A model generated the notes under the pieces. The model did not search any database, was not told the origin of the DNA, and saw nothing but the letters and a program-made list of their open reading frames with translations. A stretch of DNA of 64,000 nucleotides from Vitellaria paradoxa (lineage: Eukaryota > Streptophyta > Magnoliopsida > Ericales > Sapotaceae), in assembly GCA_019916065.1 (NCBI GenBank), contig CM034241.1, positions 6,239,920-6,303,919 on the forward strand, written 5' to 3'. Of the stretch, positions 1 to 11,827 are shown one piece after another. The translations under genes and the position numbers were made by a program. Numbering within the stretch: the first letter of the stretch is position 1; each line of letters begins with the position of its first letter.

Positions 1-1
1 G

Positions 2-70
2 ACACTCTTGATGGAAGACATCATGCAACAGGTCACGCAGAAGAACTCGGTAAAAGAGCACAACATATAA
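2..70 (+). CDS. UGT A, 3' end only (family-1 glycosyltransferase)
   Basis: The first bases encode the last 22 residues of a plant UDP-glycosyltransferase and a TAA stop; the rest lies left of the window. The reading LLMEDIMQQV matches the C-terminal helix of the other UGTs here (FLIQEVMQLL in UGT C). An inverted relative of this end and about 440 bp of its 3' flank occurs at 54047-54639. Activity cannot be judged from this piece. The gene runs in the same direction as UGT B and C, so it is probably the preceding member of the tandem array. Confidence 0.75.
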   Translation, partial: TLLMEDIMQQVTQKNSVKEHNI

Positions 71-1060
71 TTTGTGCGAAGCTGGTATTAACACTAGAAT
101 TAGATCCTAAAGCTTGCAATAATATTTATTGTTTATTTTCTGCCAATGCAAGGTTGCTCGATTTGCTTGAGCTTCTTTGGAATGAAGTCATAAAGTAACC
201 TTAGCAAACTGCAAGTTTTGATTATTGTGGTAAATAATGAATTTTGTGACTATTTAATTAACATTTGATTGGATACAAGAATCTAGTAGTTTTGCAAACA
301 AAAAGCATTATGTATTTGAAGTCGCTAGAACAATAAGTATTTCTTGAAGTTCGGCAAATTGATCATCCATATGTTGCATGAGTTAAATTAGTAGCAATTT
401 AATAATTTTTAGGATTTGATAATTTAATTAGTTAGCAATTGGTTGAATAGTTAAATAGTTTTTGTGAATTGAGAATGCAATTAGTTAATATGTTTTAAAC
501 ATATCAACTTCTAATGACACTCAATAATTAAGATTTATTTATATTATTTAATAATAAATAACAAAAATTTAAAATAATGTTAACTATATAATTAATTATA
601 TGGTTTGAATATAATTATTTTTAATGAATTGGTAGTAATATAACAAATTTTAAAAATGAATAATATTTTGATTAGTTAGTATATAAGCATACCAGTTTAT
701 TATTAATTTTTTTTTTTTAAAGGTAAGCTTCTAATGATACTCAACATGCAATGCCTTCAATTTTTGCAACCCGAAAATCAGAAGTATCTCTTTGGCATGA
801 GTTAGTGAGACTGAAATTAAGAGAAAATAAATTTTATTTTAGATGTCAAGGCATGTGGTACTACTATTAAGTCAAATAATGTGTTAAGAAAATTAGTGAT
901 TGAGAAAAAAGTGAAATTTGACCATAATTAAATTGTATATGAGATTAATTATTACAACTAGAACAATGAAGATTGAAGTAAAATTTACTGTAAATTGTAA
1001 CTGTCATCCATAATTTTAATTGAAAATAGGAAATTCTTGGGAAGCTGCACAAACCCTGCT
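71..1060. other. AT-rich 3' flank of UGT A
   Basis: No gene is seen. Bases 71-505 match 54047-54560 on the opposite strand, so this is old flank shared with the inverted copy. The remainder is AT-rich, and its last 40 bases (about 1020-1060) match the right edge of the inverted copy near 62340-62390. Confidence 0.6.
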
Positions 1061-1077
1061 GGCCCACAATATTCTTA

Positions 1078-1412
1078 AAAAAAAAAAAAAAAGGATTTAA
1101 CCTCGAGAGATTCACTCCCTAGGTCAAACCCCTAGAGAGTGAATCTCTTTTGGTTTGTGCCACACATACCGGCCCCTCAACATGTATAGCGGTCAATCGC
1201 GAACTCGCGTAGCGGCGGGGAGTCGGACCCACACCCAAGAACTGGATACGGTTCGTCCAGCCAAGGAGGCCCGTCCTACCAACCTTTACTACGCTTTGCG
1301 CCCGGGAGGCTGGCCCCAAGTTTTTGCTAGAGAGGAGACTTGAACTTGAGACCTTGGGGTGGTAAGCCCCTAAGTCCCAGTCCAAGACCATCCCATCTAA
1401 CCCCTTGGGGTT
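1078..1412 (-). mobile_element. SINE, tRNA-derived, T-tailed
   Basis: A 335-bp insertion is flanked by a perfect 17-bp target duplication (1061-1077 and 1413-1429, starting GGCCCACAAT). Read on the minus strand it starts near AACCCCAAGGGGTTAG, has a B-box-like GTTCAAGTCTCC (about 1335-1353), and ends in a run of 15 T. It is relatively GC-rich and has no real coding capacity. The corresponding place in the inverted copy (about 62330) lacks it. Most plant SINEs end in A; a T tail is known in some families. The family name is not assigned. Confidence 0.75.
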
Positions 1413-1697
1413 GGCCCACAATATTCTTATAGGCTATAGTTTCAGTATTTCATGTGGAGGGACCAGACAAAACGACTTGTTTTCTTGCAAATTAATTAAT
1501 TCATTTGACAGAAAAAATTCCACGATTGGTGGCGATATGTTTTTCAACGCAATCAACATATCTGGACTTTTCAAGTCGATGTGAAAAAAGCTATCCCAAA
1601 ATTATCGACTGGCTAGCTAGATTGTCGGTTACTTATTAAATTTATATTTTCAACAAGCGGGGAAGAACTTGGGAGCTCCACCTTCAGTCTTATTCAC

Positions 1698-1923
1698 GGG
1701 TCCAAGGGACTGCAGTAAAAAATTTATGTAATTAAATTAATTATTTTTTTTATTTAATTTGATGATTTTAATTTATTTTAATTCAATTTATTTTTAAAAT
1801 AAAAATAAAAGTTTAAAAAATCTAATTAGAATACAATTAATACGAAATATCGAAGATCACATGTAATTAAAAGATAAAAAAATCTCAACCGTCCATCTTT
1901 CCACTGCATTTTCCTCGAACCCC
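1698..1923. mobile_element. hAT-type MITE
   Basis: A 226-bp insertion has terminal inverted repeats beginning GGGTYCRAGGRA, with subterminal CTGCAGT, and a perfect 8-bp target duplication TTATTCAC (1690-1697 and 1924-1931). The 8-bp duplication is the hAT hallmark. Two empty sites carry a single TTATTCAC: in tandem copy 2 (about 17408-17415) and in the inverted copy (about 62055). It has no coding capacity. Related AT-rich sequence lies at about 9570-9800 and 16600-16760. Confidence 0.85.
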
Positions 1924-2186
1924 TTATTCACTTACCAGAAGATGCCGATTTCATTTCCCAGTACACGCCGTCCACAAAACCATTATCCCTCAATGGCAAT
2001 GTCCGCATAGGACGTGTATTACCCTTCTTCACCCCAATTTATACAATATTAATACTCAATGCTTTCATTCATATAAAATGTAGGCATGTGAGGATGGAAG
2101 AGTGATACACGAAACAAGGGTATGAATTCGAAAAGGTAGAAATTGACAGGGTGTTAATCCTGTTGATTCTAAGAATAGTCAAATAA

Positions 2187-2553
2187 GGGTGTATTTGAAA
2201 TAATAAAAAGTGAGATAAAGGAGACATTTGAAGTAAAAAAAAATGAGATAATCTGTCAGTTCATAATTTGTGCAGTGAGATAAAAAGTGAATAACTTTTA
2301 GAGATTTTTAGAGTTTCCAGCAAACTTCATCACGTCAAACGGATTTAAGGTTAAGTTGTAACTTCGTAATTCGTACAGTGAGATAAAAAGTGAATAACTT
2401 TTAGAGATTTTCAGAGTTTTTCAGCAAACTTCATCGCGGCAAACGAACTTAAAGTTAAGTTGTAATTTCGTAATTCATGCAGTAAGATAAAAATAAATAA
2501 TTTCTAAAAAATTTTAGAGATTTTTAACGAAATTTAGCAAATCAAACTTAGCC
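2187..2553. mobile_element. PIF/Harbinger-like MITE with internal tandem amplification
   Basis: The insertion is flanked by TAA (2184-2186 and 2554-2556). Its ends are GGGTGTATTTGA and the complement of AGGCTAAGTTTGA. Tandem copy 2 lacks it (empty site about 17795). The inside holds about three head-to-tail units of roughly 105 bp, each containing CAGTGAGATAAAAAGTGAAT and ending in a TIR-like CAAACG motif. Short relatives lie at 50722-50877 and 59238-59388. Confidence 0.75.
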
Positions 2554-3579
2554 TAAATAACATATCAAAATAAAAATACTCCCTCTAATAATAAAATTCT
2601 TAATTAAAATTAATTGTCTAACTCTTAGGCATACATTGGTTTAAAAAGAAAAATCTTTGAATGCTAAAATCCTAGTCAAGGGGAGAGAATGCTAAGGATA
2701 TTGGGAAAGAAATAAAAAAAAATACCAAAAATAACATATTTAATTAAATGTGAAATTTGGACACAAAATAAAGAAAAAATATTTAAAAAATAATGAAATA
2801 AGGAAAACAAATATTCTAAAGCTAATCTTAATTCTAATCAAGTAAAATTGTTTGACAAGTATTCAAAACCAAGATAAAAAGTATGCATCATAAATTTTCT
2901 GTTTGCATCGTTCTCCTAGTTTTGGAAAGATTTTGCGAATTCCAATTTTATGGTTCTATTGATTTTTGTACTCGACCATTCTATTTTATTTTTATATATC
3001 CCTTCTACTAATAACTTTTTATTCTTAAGATAATTTATGTCCTTCCGCCTTTCTTGAAAAATTACAAGCAAGTTGAAATAAAATAATTCATAAATAAATT
3101 TTTTAACCAAGTTTCTATTTAGAGATTCCGACCAAAATAGATCATTATAATAACAAGATATCTTGATGAATTTTTTGCCAAAAATAGTCAAAAGGTTCAT
3201 AAATGAAAAATGTATAAACGAATATTACTCCCTAATATTCTTCTTTATTTCTTACAAGTAATATGGAGATACTGTACACAAATAAAACTTTTGTCTAATT
3301 TTCTACAAGTGGTTTTATCTGAAAAGGATTCTGCTTGAATTTTTCTTCAACCAGTTTACATTGAAGATAGAGACTAGCAACTAAAGCTCTAAATGACCAG
3401 CTGTCTGTTTTTGACTTATGAGTGAGTGCTAGGCGGGCAAGAAATTGTATCATTCAAGAGAGTAAAAAGAGATAAAATTGGGAAAAAAAAAACGCGGGGC
3501 AAAAATATAACATTGAGAAAAAAGTAAAATTTTTTTGTAATGTGGATAGGTAGCAGACTAATAATGTAATTTTTTAAAT

Positions 3580-3786
3580 TTATTGAGACGAGTGCAGGTG
3601 AGACCGCCTCACCTGCACCCGCCTTTTGAGCAAGTGATGATGGTAATTTACACATAATTCTCCAAGTTTTTTATAATCGACAAAGAGACAAGGATTATAT
3701 TCAACAGCCGGCAAACGTCTAAACATGGATTGTCCTATTGGAATTTGTCTTGTAAAACCAGCAAGCACGCCGCCGTTTGGCGCCAC
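3580..3786 (-). other. Conserved exon-like ORF upstream of UGT B
   Basis: A 68-codon frame reads away from UGT B. Its counterparts are at 19855-20076 (-) and 58552-58758 (+, in the inverted copy). The shared protein core includes GQSMFRRLPAVEY and FVDYKKL. It begins after a pyrimidine-rich tract ending in AG and ends near CAG|GTGAGG, like an internal exon with both splice sites. I do not recognise the protein. Differences between copies are mostly amino-acid changing, so it may be an ancient exon fragment carried with the duplication, not a working gene. Confidence 0.4.
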
Positions 3787-4345
3787 TAAAAAAATAAAAT
3801 AAAACTTTGCACCTATATATTAATGATAAGTGTGGGTTACTTAATTGTTTAGTATAAATTTATAAAAATTAGAAAAAAAAAATAGATATCATTAAAAAAG
3901 CTGAAGAAAATTAGAGAAATTGATAAAAATAAAAAAATATAGTAAAATTTAAAAAATTTGATAAAAATTGAAGAAAGTTGGCCTTATGTTTGATAAAGAA
4001 AGTTAGAGAAAATTGATAACCAAATAGCCCATGGTGACCTTCACAAAAGTTCATTGAAACAAGACCACAATCATTCTTAATTTTAAATACAAAATTTTCA
4101 TGCCTGTGTAGGCGCTTAGGTTATACTTGTTACTGAAAATATTTATACTACTTTATTAACTTCTCTTTCTCAATAATAAAATTTCATTGTGGAGCGTAGA
4201 AAGCTAATGTTATTGTGTGGTAGGGAAAACTAACAAAGAAGTGCAAAAATTTTTAATTTGCATTTCTCTATTAAATTTCTTACTCTATAATAATTTTAAT
4301 AAAAAAGAATAACCTGAGGTGGGAAAGAATACATTTATCATTTTC

Positions 4346-4369
4346 ATATATATATATATATATATATAT
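4346..4369 (+). promoter_or_regulatory. (TA)n tract in TATA position, UGT B
   Basis: A pure alternating TA run ends 69 bp before the UGT B start codon. The same tract sits at the same distance before UGT C, and an extended version precedes fragment F. It is the only TATA-like element close to the gene and may act as TATA box. The repeat length can vary. Confidence 0.5.
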
Positions 4370-4437
4370 CTTCAAAAGACTTTCTTGTGTTACAAATGGT
4401 CAATTAATTCATCGAACGCTTCCCTTAGCTGGCTGCT

Positions 4438-5927
4438 ATGGCTTCACAGAAGCACCAGCTTCACTTTGTTTTAGTACCCTTAATGTCCCCAGGTCACTTC
4501 ATCCCCATGATAGACATGGCCAAGTTATTGGCACAACGCGGTGTCACCACCACTGTTATCACCACACCTCACATCGCTTCCAGATTCAGCTCAATCGTCA
4601 ACCGCTGGATCGAATCCGGCCTCCCGATCCGACTCCTCCAAATCAGGTTTCCGTCGGCGGAGTCAGGCTTACCGGAAGGTTGTGAAAGTTTAGACACAGT
4701 TCCCTAGCCCTTGCAAAGAATTTATTCTTAGTTGCAATTCCCTTGTTGCAGCAACCGTTCGATCAATTGTTTAAAGATCTCAATCCCCATCCAAGTTGCC
4801 TGATAGCCGATAAGTACCTTCCGTGGCTAGCCGACACTGCTCAAAAGTTCCAGGTTCCGCGGATCGTGTTCGACGGAATGAGCTGCTTCACGCTCTTATG
4901 CTCGCACAACTTACGTATTTCCAAGGTTCACGAGAGCGTCTCCGACTCGTCTGAGCCCTTTCTAGTGCCTGGTTTTCCAGATGGAGTCGAATTTACTAAA
5001 GCTCAGCTGCCTGGAGAATTCAGTTCAGTTTCACAGGAAGCAAGAGATTTCGTCGAAGCCACGAGAGCAGCTTCTGAAAGAGCATACGGAGTTGCGATCA
5101 ATAGTTTTGAGGAGTTAGAGCCGAGATACATCGAACAATATCGCAAGGTGAAAGGAGATAAGGCTTGGTGCATCGGACCTCTGTCACTCTGCAACAAAGA
5201 GAACATCGACAAAGGTCAGAGAGGAAACAAGTCCTCAATCAACGAATCCGAGTGTTTAAATTGGCTCGACGGTAAACAGAAAGGCTCTGTAGTCTACGCC
5301 TGTCTCGGGAGCATTAGCCGCGTTGGACCTCCTCAGTTGATGGAGCTTGGTTTAGGACTGGAAGCGTCCGAACGCCCGTTTGTTTGGGTAATCAGAGGCG
5401 GCGAAAAAGCGGAAGAGCTGGAGGCTTTGATGGAAGAGTATGGATTTGAGGAGAGAACAAAAGGGAAAGGGCTTGTAATCCGAGGCTGGGCTCCGCAAGT
5501 ACTCATCTTGTCACACCCGGCCCTGGGAGCATTCTTGACGCATTGTGGCTGGAATTCGACTCTTGAAGGAGTTTGCGCCGGCCTGCCGATGGTGACGTGG
5601 CCTCTTTTTGCGGAACAGTTTTTCAATGAGAAGTTGGTTGTGGAGGTTTTGGAGATTGGAGTCAGCGTTGGGGTTCGGGCTTGTGTGAATCCCTGGTCTG
5701 AGTTTGATAAGCTTGATCAGGTGTTGGTGAAAAAGGAGGCAGTAACGGAAGCTGTGAAGAAAGTAATGGGTGATGGAATTGAAGGAGAAGAGAGAAGAGC
5801 AAGAGCAAGAGTGCTTGGGGAGATGGCAAATACGGCAATGGAAGAAGGGGGTTCTTCTTACTTGAACCTGACATTCTTGATTCAAGATGTGATGCAATTA
5901 CTAGCTAGCCAGAGGAGCTCAGCCTAG
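4438..5927 (+). pseudogene. UGT B, UDP-glycosyltransferase, single-base frameshift
   Basis: This is the tandem twin of UGT C. The start ATG (context GCTATGGC) opens an 89-codon N-terminal half that stops at TAG 4705-4707. The remaining 407 codons continue in the next frame to TAG 5925-5927. The cause is a C run of three (4702-4704) where UGT C and fragment F have four. Apart from this the protein aligns over 496 residues, with about 31 differences from C by eye. It keeps the canonical catalytic His20 (SPGHFIPM) and Asp125, and the PSPG box (WAPQ, HCGWNS, FAEQ). No other lesion is seen, so the loss is recent, or is an allele or an assembly error. If restored in another allele it would be a cytosolic UDP-sugar:small-molecule glycosyltransferase; the acceptor is unknown. 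Confidence 0.85.
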
Positions 5928-7100
5928 TATCACAATTATGGGGTCCCTTTGCGTGATAATAAGTTAATAAAAATTAATAAAAGTTTGAGTCTAGCAATTA
6001 GTGTAATAAGATAAAAAATAAGTAATTTTTAAAAATTTTGGCCTTTTTTGGTTGAAACTTAAGAGCTTCAAGCACTCCCTTATGTCTGGTTATGTTTGAT
6101 TTGATGGATTAGATGATGGGGTATTATTAATACCATTGGATAATATATAGGATTGGATATAACATGTGATTAATTTTGTATGTGAAATTATTTTCTTTAG
6201 TATTTGGTTGACAGGATATAAAATGAGATAAAATATGTAATTTGACATGAAATTTGATAGGAAATAATTTTAAACTTTTTAGATTTTGGCAAGAAACAAA
6301 TCTGAGAGTAAAGAATATGTAATACTACTATCACCACCATGACATTGATTATCCCCCATTTTAGAGGATAAGTTGTGTAACCTGAAGTTTTAATACTATA
6401 AACTAAATACAGATTAAAGTCAACTTGATAAAAAATAATCCATTCCCCTAAAGTAAACTGGTAAACAAACACAGTCTATATGTTTATAGAAAATTTGCGC
6501 AAACTCATGCTCCTCCCCCTTATTTATCTTTTTCTTTTAAAGCATGGAGTATATTTAAATATATATATTTATATAATAAAATAGGATAGTTTTTAAAAAT
6601 GACGCTCTTACAAACTAAGTCCAATGGTTAAAGATTATTTTTTTTATTCAATGATGGAGATTATTTATGTATTCTTAATTTTTCGCTCAATTCTTATTTT
6701 AGTTAATCTTACTACCATGTATCTCACAAAACTGTTTGGACATTTTAAATTTCACCATATTTCAATGGTAGATATTATATGTAAACCAAAACTGTCAACT
6801 TAAATTCTGCCCAATTATGATTTTTAGGAAGTTAAATCTTCCAAATTAAAGTACCATAATTTATGTTTTCTTTTATGCTGTTTATCAAAAATTAATTCAG
6901 GAGAGACAGAGAAATATCAAAACACATATAATAACTGTTATGACTAAAGTTTTGGGAAAAAAATTAAAACTCATAGATTATTATAATTTTTTTATTTGAA
7001 CTTTTTATCCAATGTTTTAATTATATAAGAAACTTAATATTAATTTTGTTTAGAGTGTCGAAAGCACGGGTTATTGCTAATATATATATATATATATACA
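5928..7100. other. 3' flank of UGT B
   Basis: No gene is seen. The stretch is AT-rich, with AATAAA-type signals about 35-55 bp after the stop, and is alignable throughout with 22247-23380 behind UGT C. It ends in a (TA)n run that is the target site of the Helitron-like insertion. Confidence 0.6.
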
Positions 7101-8887
7101 CTAGTGATTAAACCCATGCGATGCACAAATTTGTTATATTATATATTTATTTTAATTTTTAATAATTCATAAACAAGAAATAATTTTAAAGTAAAGGAAT
7201 ATCAACAAATAAAAATAAATATAGTAATAAATATGAGGAAACATTAAACAAATTGAAAAATAACCATAAAAGATGTTTTAGTTGAAATTTAATGCATAAA
7301 AAGTTTAAATTTTAATAACATTTAAAAAAATAATAAAATCTAAAACATTATGTCAATAGTCACATTAAAAAAATACAATAAAAATTAAAAAAATTATACC
7401 TTATATTTCTAAATAAACAAATTAAAAAATATAATAGGTTTTCCTGTAATCCACAAAAAAAATTAAAATTTTATCAATAATGAAAAATATAATAAAATTT
7501 AATATTTAATATTAACAATCACACTAAAAAATAAAATAAAGTTTAAAAACTCAAACCTTATATATTTTAACAATCATGTTAAAGATAAAATAAAATAAAA
7601 TAAAATAAAATAAAGCCAAACCCTAGGTATTTTAATGAACCAATTAAAAAATACGTCGAAGAGAAAATTATTGTATCAAGCAAATCGTAAAGTTAAAGAA
7701 AACATTGTTGTAATAAAAAGTTTTAAAAAAATTTTGAGAGGAAAAAAGACTTGGTATCTATTTATAAAGGAGAGTCCTATACTATTTAGATTTATTTAGA
7801 TTAGAATACTATTTTGTTCTAGCACATTCCTATCTTATTTAGATTAAAATATCATTTTGATTGAATTGAAATTTTTATGTATTTTTGTTTATTTTAAGTT
7901 TATTTATAGTTTTGGACTCAATTTTTTTTACTTTTTATGTATTTTTGTTTCTTTTAAATTCTATCTAGAGTTATCTTATTATTGCCATATCTTCTAATTT
8001 AATGGATTTTTTTTTTATATTTTTTATAAATTTTTATTTTTTGAAAAGAGTAATATGTGCAATAAACAAAATTATTTCAAATAAATGTGTCTCTTGTCTA
8101 CGTCATCCATTACCAATTTTATTTTTTTAATTTCTAATATTGTTTTATTTTTAATGAATAAAATATAAAAATAAAAAAAGAAGTTATATGATAAATAGAA
8201 ACATAGATTAGATAAAAATATTTAGTGATGTCCATGAATATTCTAATTTAAATAAAATTATGAATAAGTAGTAATTATATATAATACTGATTCCTTTTAG
8301 ATTATATAATTATAAATTAAAATAATTATAATTATAAATTTATGTTAATAAATTAAATTATTTATTTAACAAATTAATTATTTTTTTACATTATTTTGTT
8401 TAATAATTGTAATATTTATTTTTCAAACCTTTATTTAGCAGAGTAAATATTTTTTGCATTATTTTATTTAATAACAATAACAATATTTATTATGTTTTAA
8501 ATAATAATTTAAAAAATAAAAAATAAGAATATGTTTTAAATAAAAATAAAAATAAAAAATAAGAAGTTATATAATAAATAGAAGCGTAAATTAAATAAAA
8601 ATATCAAAGTAGTATCAATAAACATTTTAGTTTGAATAAAATTAAAAATTATGAATAAGTAGTAATTATATGAAATAATAATTTCTTTATAAGATAATTA
8701 AAATAATTATAATTAGGTGCTATATGTCATAACTATACACATGTTACAATCGTAGCGGAAATTAATTCCTACATGATGCAAGATAATTATAATTAGGTAC
8801 CACATGTCACAATTGTAGCGCAAATTAGATCTTATGTGGCGCAACTCCATTATCAGACTCTACTTTATATATATATATATAATATGA
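7101..8887 (-). mobile_element. Non-autonomous Helitron-like element
   Basis: Read on the minus strand, the element ends in CTAG followed by T (plus-strand 7101-7104). Before that end, at a distance of 9 bp, is a 10-bp-arm hairpin (7110-7132, AAACCCATGC/GCACAAATTT). All four mispairs are C/T or A/G changes from a perfect palindrome. The 5' end is placed at TC (8886-8887) next to T; the flanking TA run makes this edge uncertain by some bases. There is no target duplication. Tandem copy 2 has an uninterrupted TA tract at the same place (about 23381-23400). The interior is AT-rich and non-coding, with an internal direct repeat (about 8165-8335 and 8545-8715). Confidence 0.6.
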
Positions 8888-9570
8888 TATATATATATTC
8901 CCTCTAGTTAGTGATCGTTTGGAAGTACAATTTCTAATAATTTTTCATATTTTTTGTCAAAAGTTGATAATTAAAATTTTTGGTATGTTTGGTAAGATAA
9001 GAAACAATTTTTAGTAACTTTTAATAACTTTTAGGTGTTTAGTAAAATTTTTAGTTACTTTTCATAAATTTTTGTATGTTTGACAAAAATTTTATAACTT
9101 TTGAATCGAGCAAATTATCATAGCTGAGTAGAAAAGTAACAAAAATTATTAGTTCCGTCAAATAGCCCACAAGCAAAAGTTAGTACAGTTCCGTTAAAAA
9201 TTGATTCACGAGACGGTGCCTTGTGCATGGTAACGTTGGCATTGGCAAGTGTTAATTTCATCTTAATTTGTGCATCTCGCATACTCTTTTTCACTAATGG
9301 CTTTGTTTTTTCAATTTTTAAGCTTAATGGATGGATCTTACGTATAAATATAATAATTTTAATTGAAATTTCTACTTTATTGAACATCCAGAAAAAGTTT
9401 CTTATTAGTCCGCCTGTACGTATTAATTTACGCAGTTAGTCCACATTAATGGTAAAGGTAATAATTTAATGAAAATGTTGTCACTTGTCAGCTTTCTTCG
9501 ACCACACTTTTTTACATGGTTCTAAAGTAAAGTACGTAATGGTAACGATGACAGGAACGGATTCCGGAGA
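8888..9570. repeat. Dispersed AT-rich repeat in UGT flank
   Basis: No gene is seen. A repeat rich in TTTTTAGTAATTTTT and GTTTGG motifs (about 8920-9120) also occurs at 23420-23620, 52150-52395 and 54900-55230, sometimes with CAAACxCC-type ends. It is probably an old MITE family. The copies at 8920 and 23420 are shared by duplication. Confidence 0.4.
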
Positions 9571-9800
9571 ACTGCAGGGAAGAAATACATAACAGTGTGT
9601 GTAGTGAAAAATTAAAAGTTGAGATTTAATTATTTTTAATTGAATAGTTTTAATTTAATTTAATTTAATTATTTTTAAAATAAAAATAAAAGTTAAAAAA
9701 TTTGATTAAAGCATAATTAATAAAAAATGTAAAAAATTACGTATTATTAAAGTGAAAATAAATCTCAATATTTTATTTATTTACTGCAGTCCCTTATAAC
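9571..9800. mobile_element. Relative of the 1698-1923 hAT MITE
   Basis: The right edge reads TTTACTGCAGTCCC, the complement of the left edge of the hAT MITE. The interior shares its TTTTTAAAATAAAAATAAAAG core. The left edge (ACTGCAGGGA) and the target duplication are not clear. The stretch is absent from tandem copy 2 because of a wider deletion. Confidence 0.45.
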
Positions 9801-11475
9801 ATAACAGGAAGGGGAATAACGTATGACGTAACTGAAGGTTTAATTAAGGCATGAGTGAATTTATTTGCACTCAATAAATAATCTTTATACCTCATTTTAA
9901 TTTTTTATTGAGTAAAATTATAAAACTATTCTTTTAAATTAGTGCTTCTTATTTATAATTTAAAATGACACAATTGTTACTTATAAATAAACTTTTACAA
10001 ATTTGGATAAATACTCTTAAACTTATTTTGATTAAGAGAATAAAAAATATATATATTTTTGAAGGATAAAATAAATTACATTTATATTTATAGTTTTAAC
10101 AAATATATTAAAAATTATTTTATTTTTTTAAACTTAACAAAATAAAAAATTTAATTTCTTTCATTTATTTTTCTTTACCCACTGTTGCCATCAACACTAA
10201 GTCATTTAGTAGGGATTTAAATGAACTTTAAAAAAAAATACCAAAATAAGCAAATTAGTGTATCAAAAAATATGATATAACATTTAGGTAAATATATATA
10301 TATATATATATATATCAAACAAGCCATAAGTATCACCATTCTAAAAAATTAATTTAATTTTTTATAAGAGCAAATAATTTTTTTAAAAAATCTAGAATTA
10401 CAAATTTTTATTGTAACAAAGTTACTCACATATTTATAAGTCGATTTTTTTTTTTTTAAATTAAGATAGCAATTACTATTTGTCAAAATCTAAAAAGACA
10501 AAAAATATTTTTAGTTACTTGTCTCTTTAATACATTACTTAGAAAATATATATTTTTGTTTAAAATTAATAAAGGTATTTATAATATTATAATTGTGCAT
10601 TTGCTTGGATTTTTATACAAAAGCCTTTGGAGTATTATAATTATGTAAAATATATGATAAGAATAAAAAAGGATAATTGTGTAATTTTAGTTAATAAAAA
10701 AATAAAATAGAGTACAAAAGTGAATTAGAGGTGTTTGGAGTTTAAAAAAATTCAAAGAAAAAATAAACAATTGGTATTAAAGTAATGTAAAAGGTAACAC
10801 GTGACGAAATTTGATTAAAAAATAAAAAATTTTTAAAAATTTTTAAAAAATTTTGAAACTTCTAGCAGGGCATTTTGTTTTTTTTTTTTTTTTTCAAGTA
10901 TTTTGTAGTTTTGCTATTTGTGGTGGACTGATGCAGACAACCCCACGACTTCTGGCCACGCGATTTGACAAAAGACTACAATACCCTCGAAAGATTGGTA
11001 AAGATAGATTTTTCAATGAAATGTAAATATTGAAACTAGTTAATTCAAAACTAAAAAGAAACCTTAAGAATGATCGCAAATTTGACCCTTGCCCAATTTT
11101 TCTATTCAACTAGCGTCCAAGAACCTAATTAGCCGCTCAAAGACGGCCTTGTACCAGTCAAACAAATAATTCTAATAATAGAAATTTCGAAATCTTTCAA
11201 AGTAACAGAGAGTGACCTTTAAAAATTTAACATTAATAAATTCAAAAATAATCTATGAATGGTACACGACCGATTCTATTCTTAATGTTGGAATAAAAAA
11301 CCACAATATACTCAAAATTAACTTAAAAATACAAATACGGAATGATTACAGAATCAGTAAATAAAAAAAATTAAATAAATTTAAGATTGATGGGTCCACC
11401 ATGTGCTTCCGGAGACTAATTAGGATATAAATTTTATAACAAATTGGTTTTGCACATAGCAATGTGCTCAGAATT
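9801..11475. other. AT-rich spacer shared with the inverted copy
   Basis: No gene is seen. Bases about 9865-11400 align with 57228-55400 on the other strand, and 10595-11475 with 26040-26890. The best-conserved island (about 10921-10990, around CCACGACTTCTGG) is present in all three copies without an obvious ORF. Confidence 0.5.
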
Positions 11476-11815
11476 TTTATTTTTTTGATGGAAGGGCAAG
11501 ATAGACCACAAACTCAACACACCACATAAAACATGGCATGCCAGGTAAGGGTTTTATACTCACACACACCAAGTTAGGTTCCTAATGTGGGAACCAGTTC
11601 TAACTCATGGGCCTTAGCTCAGCCCACTGCCCCTGTAGAACGGTGCAACCCACAAAATGAGAGAGGGACAAAAGACGGGAAATTGGCTGAAGTTTTGTTT
11701 TTTTTGGACAGAAGAGAAAGATAGGTCACAAACCCAACACACTATGTAAAACATGGTATGTCAGGTGAAGAATTTATACTCACACACACCAACCTAGATT
11801 CTCAATGTGGGAACC
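11476..11815 (-). mobile_element. Dimeric SINE-like insertion
   Basis: A 340-bp insertion lies between GTGCTCAgAATT (11464-11475) and GTGCTCAtAATT (11816-11827), and tandem copy 2 has only one such stretch (about 26878). On the minus strand it contains two related halves, each with TCCCACATT, GTGTGTGTGAGTATAAA and an A-rich end. This is a head-to-tail dimer or an insertion into itself. Tail: A-rich at 11476-11490 on the complementary strand. Confidence 0.55.
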
Positions 11816-11827
11816 GTGCTCATAATT

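Noticed and set aside
1119..1421. 100-codon minus-strand frame
   Set aside because: It lies inside the T-tailed SINE and has no domain resemblance.
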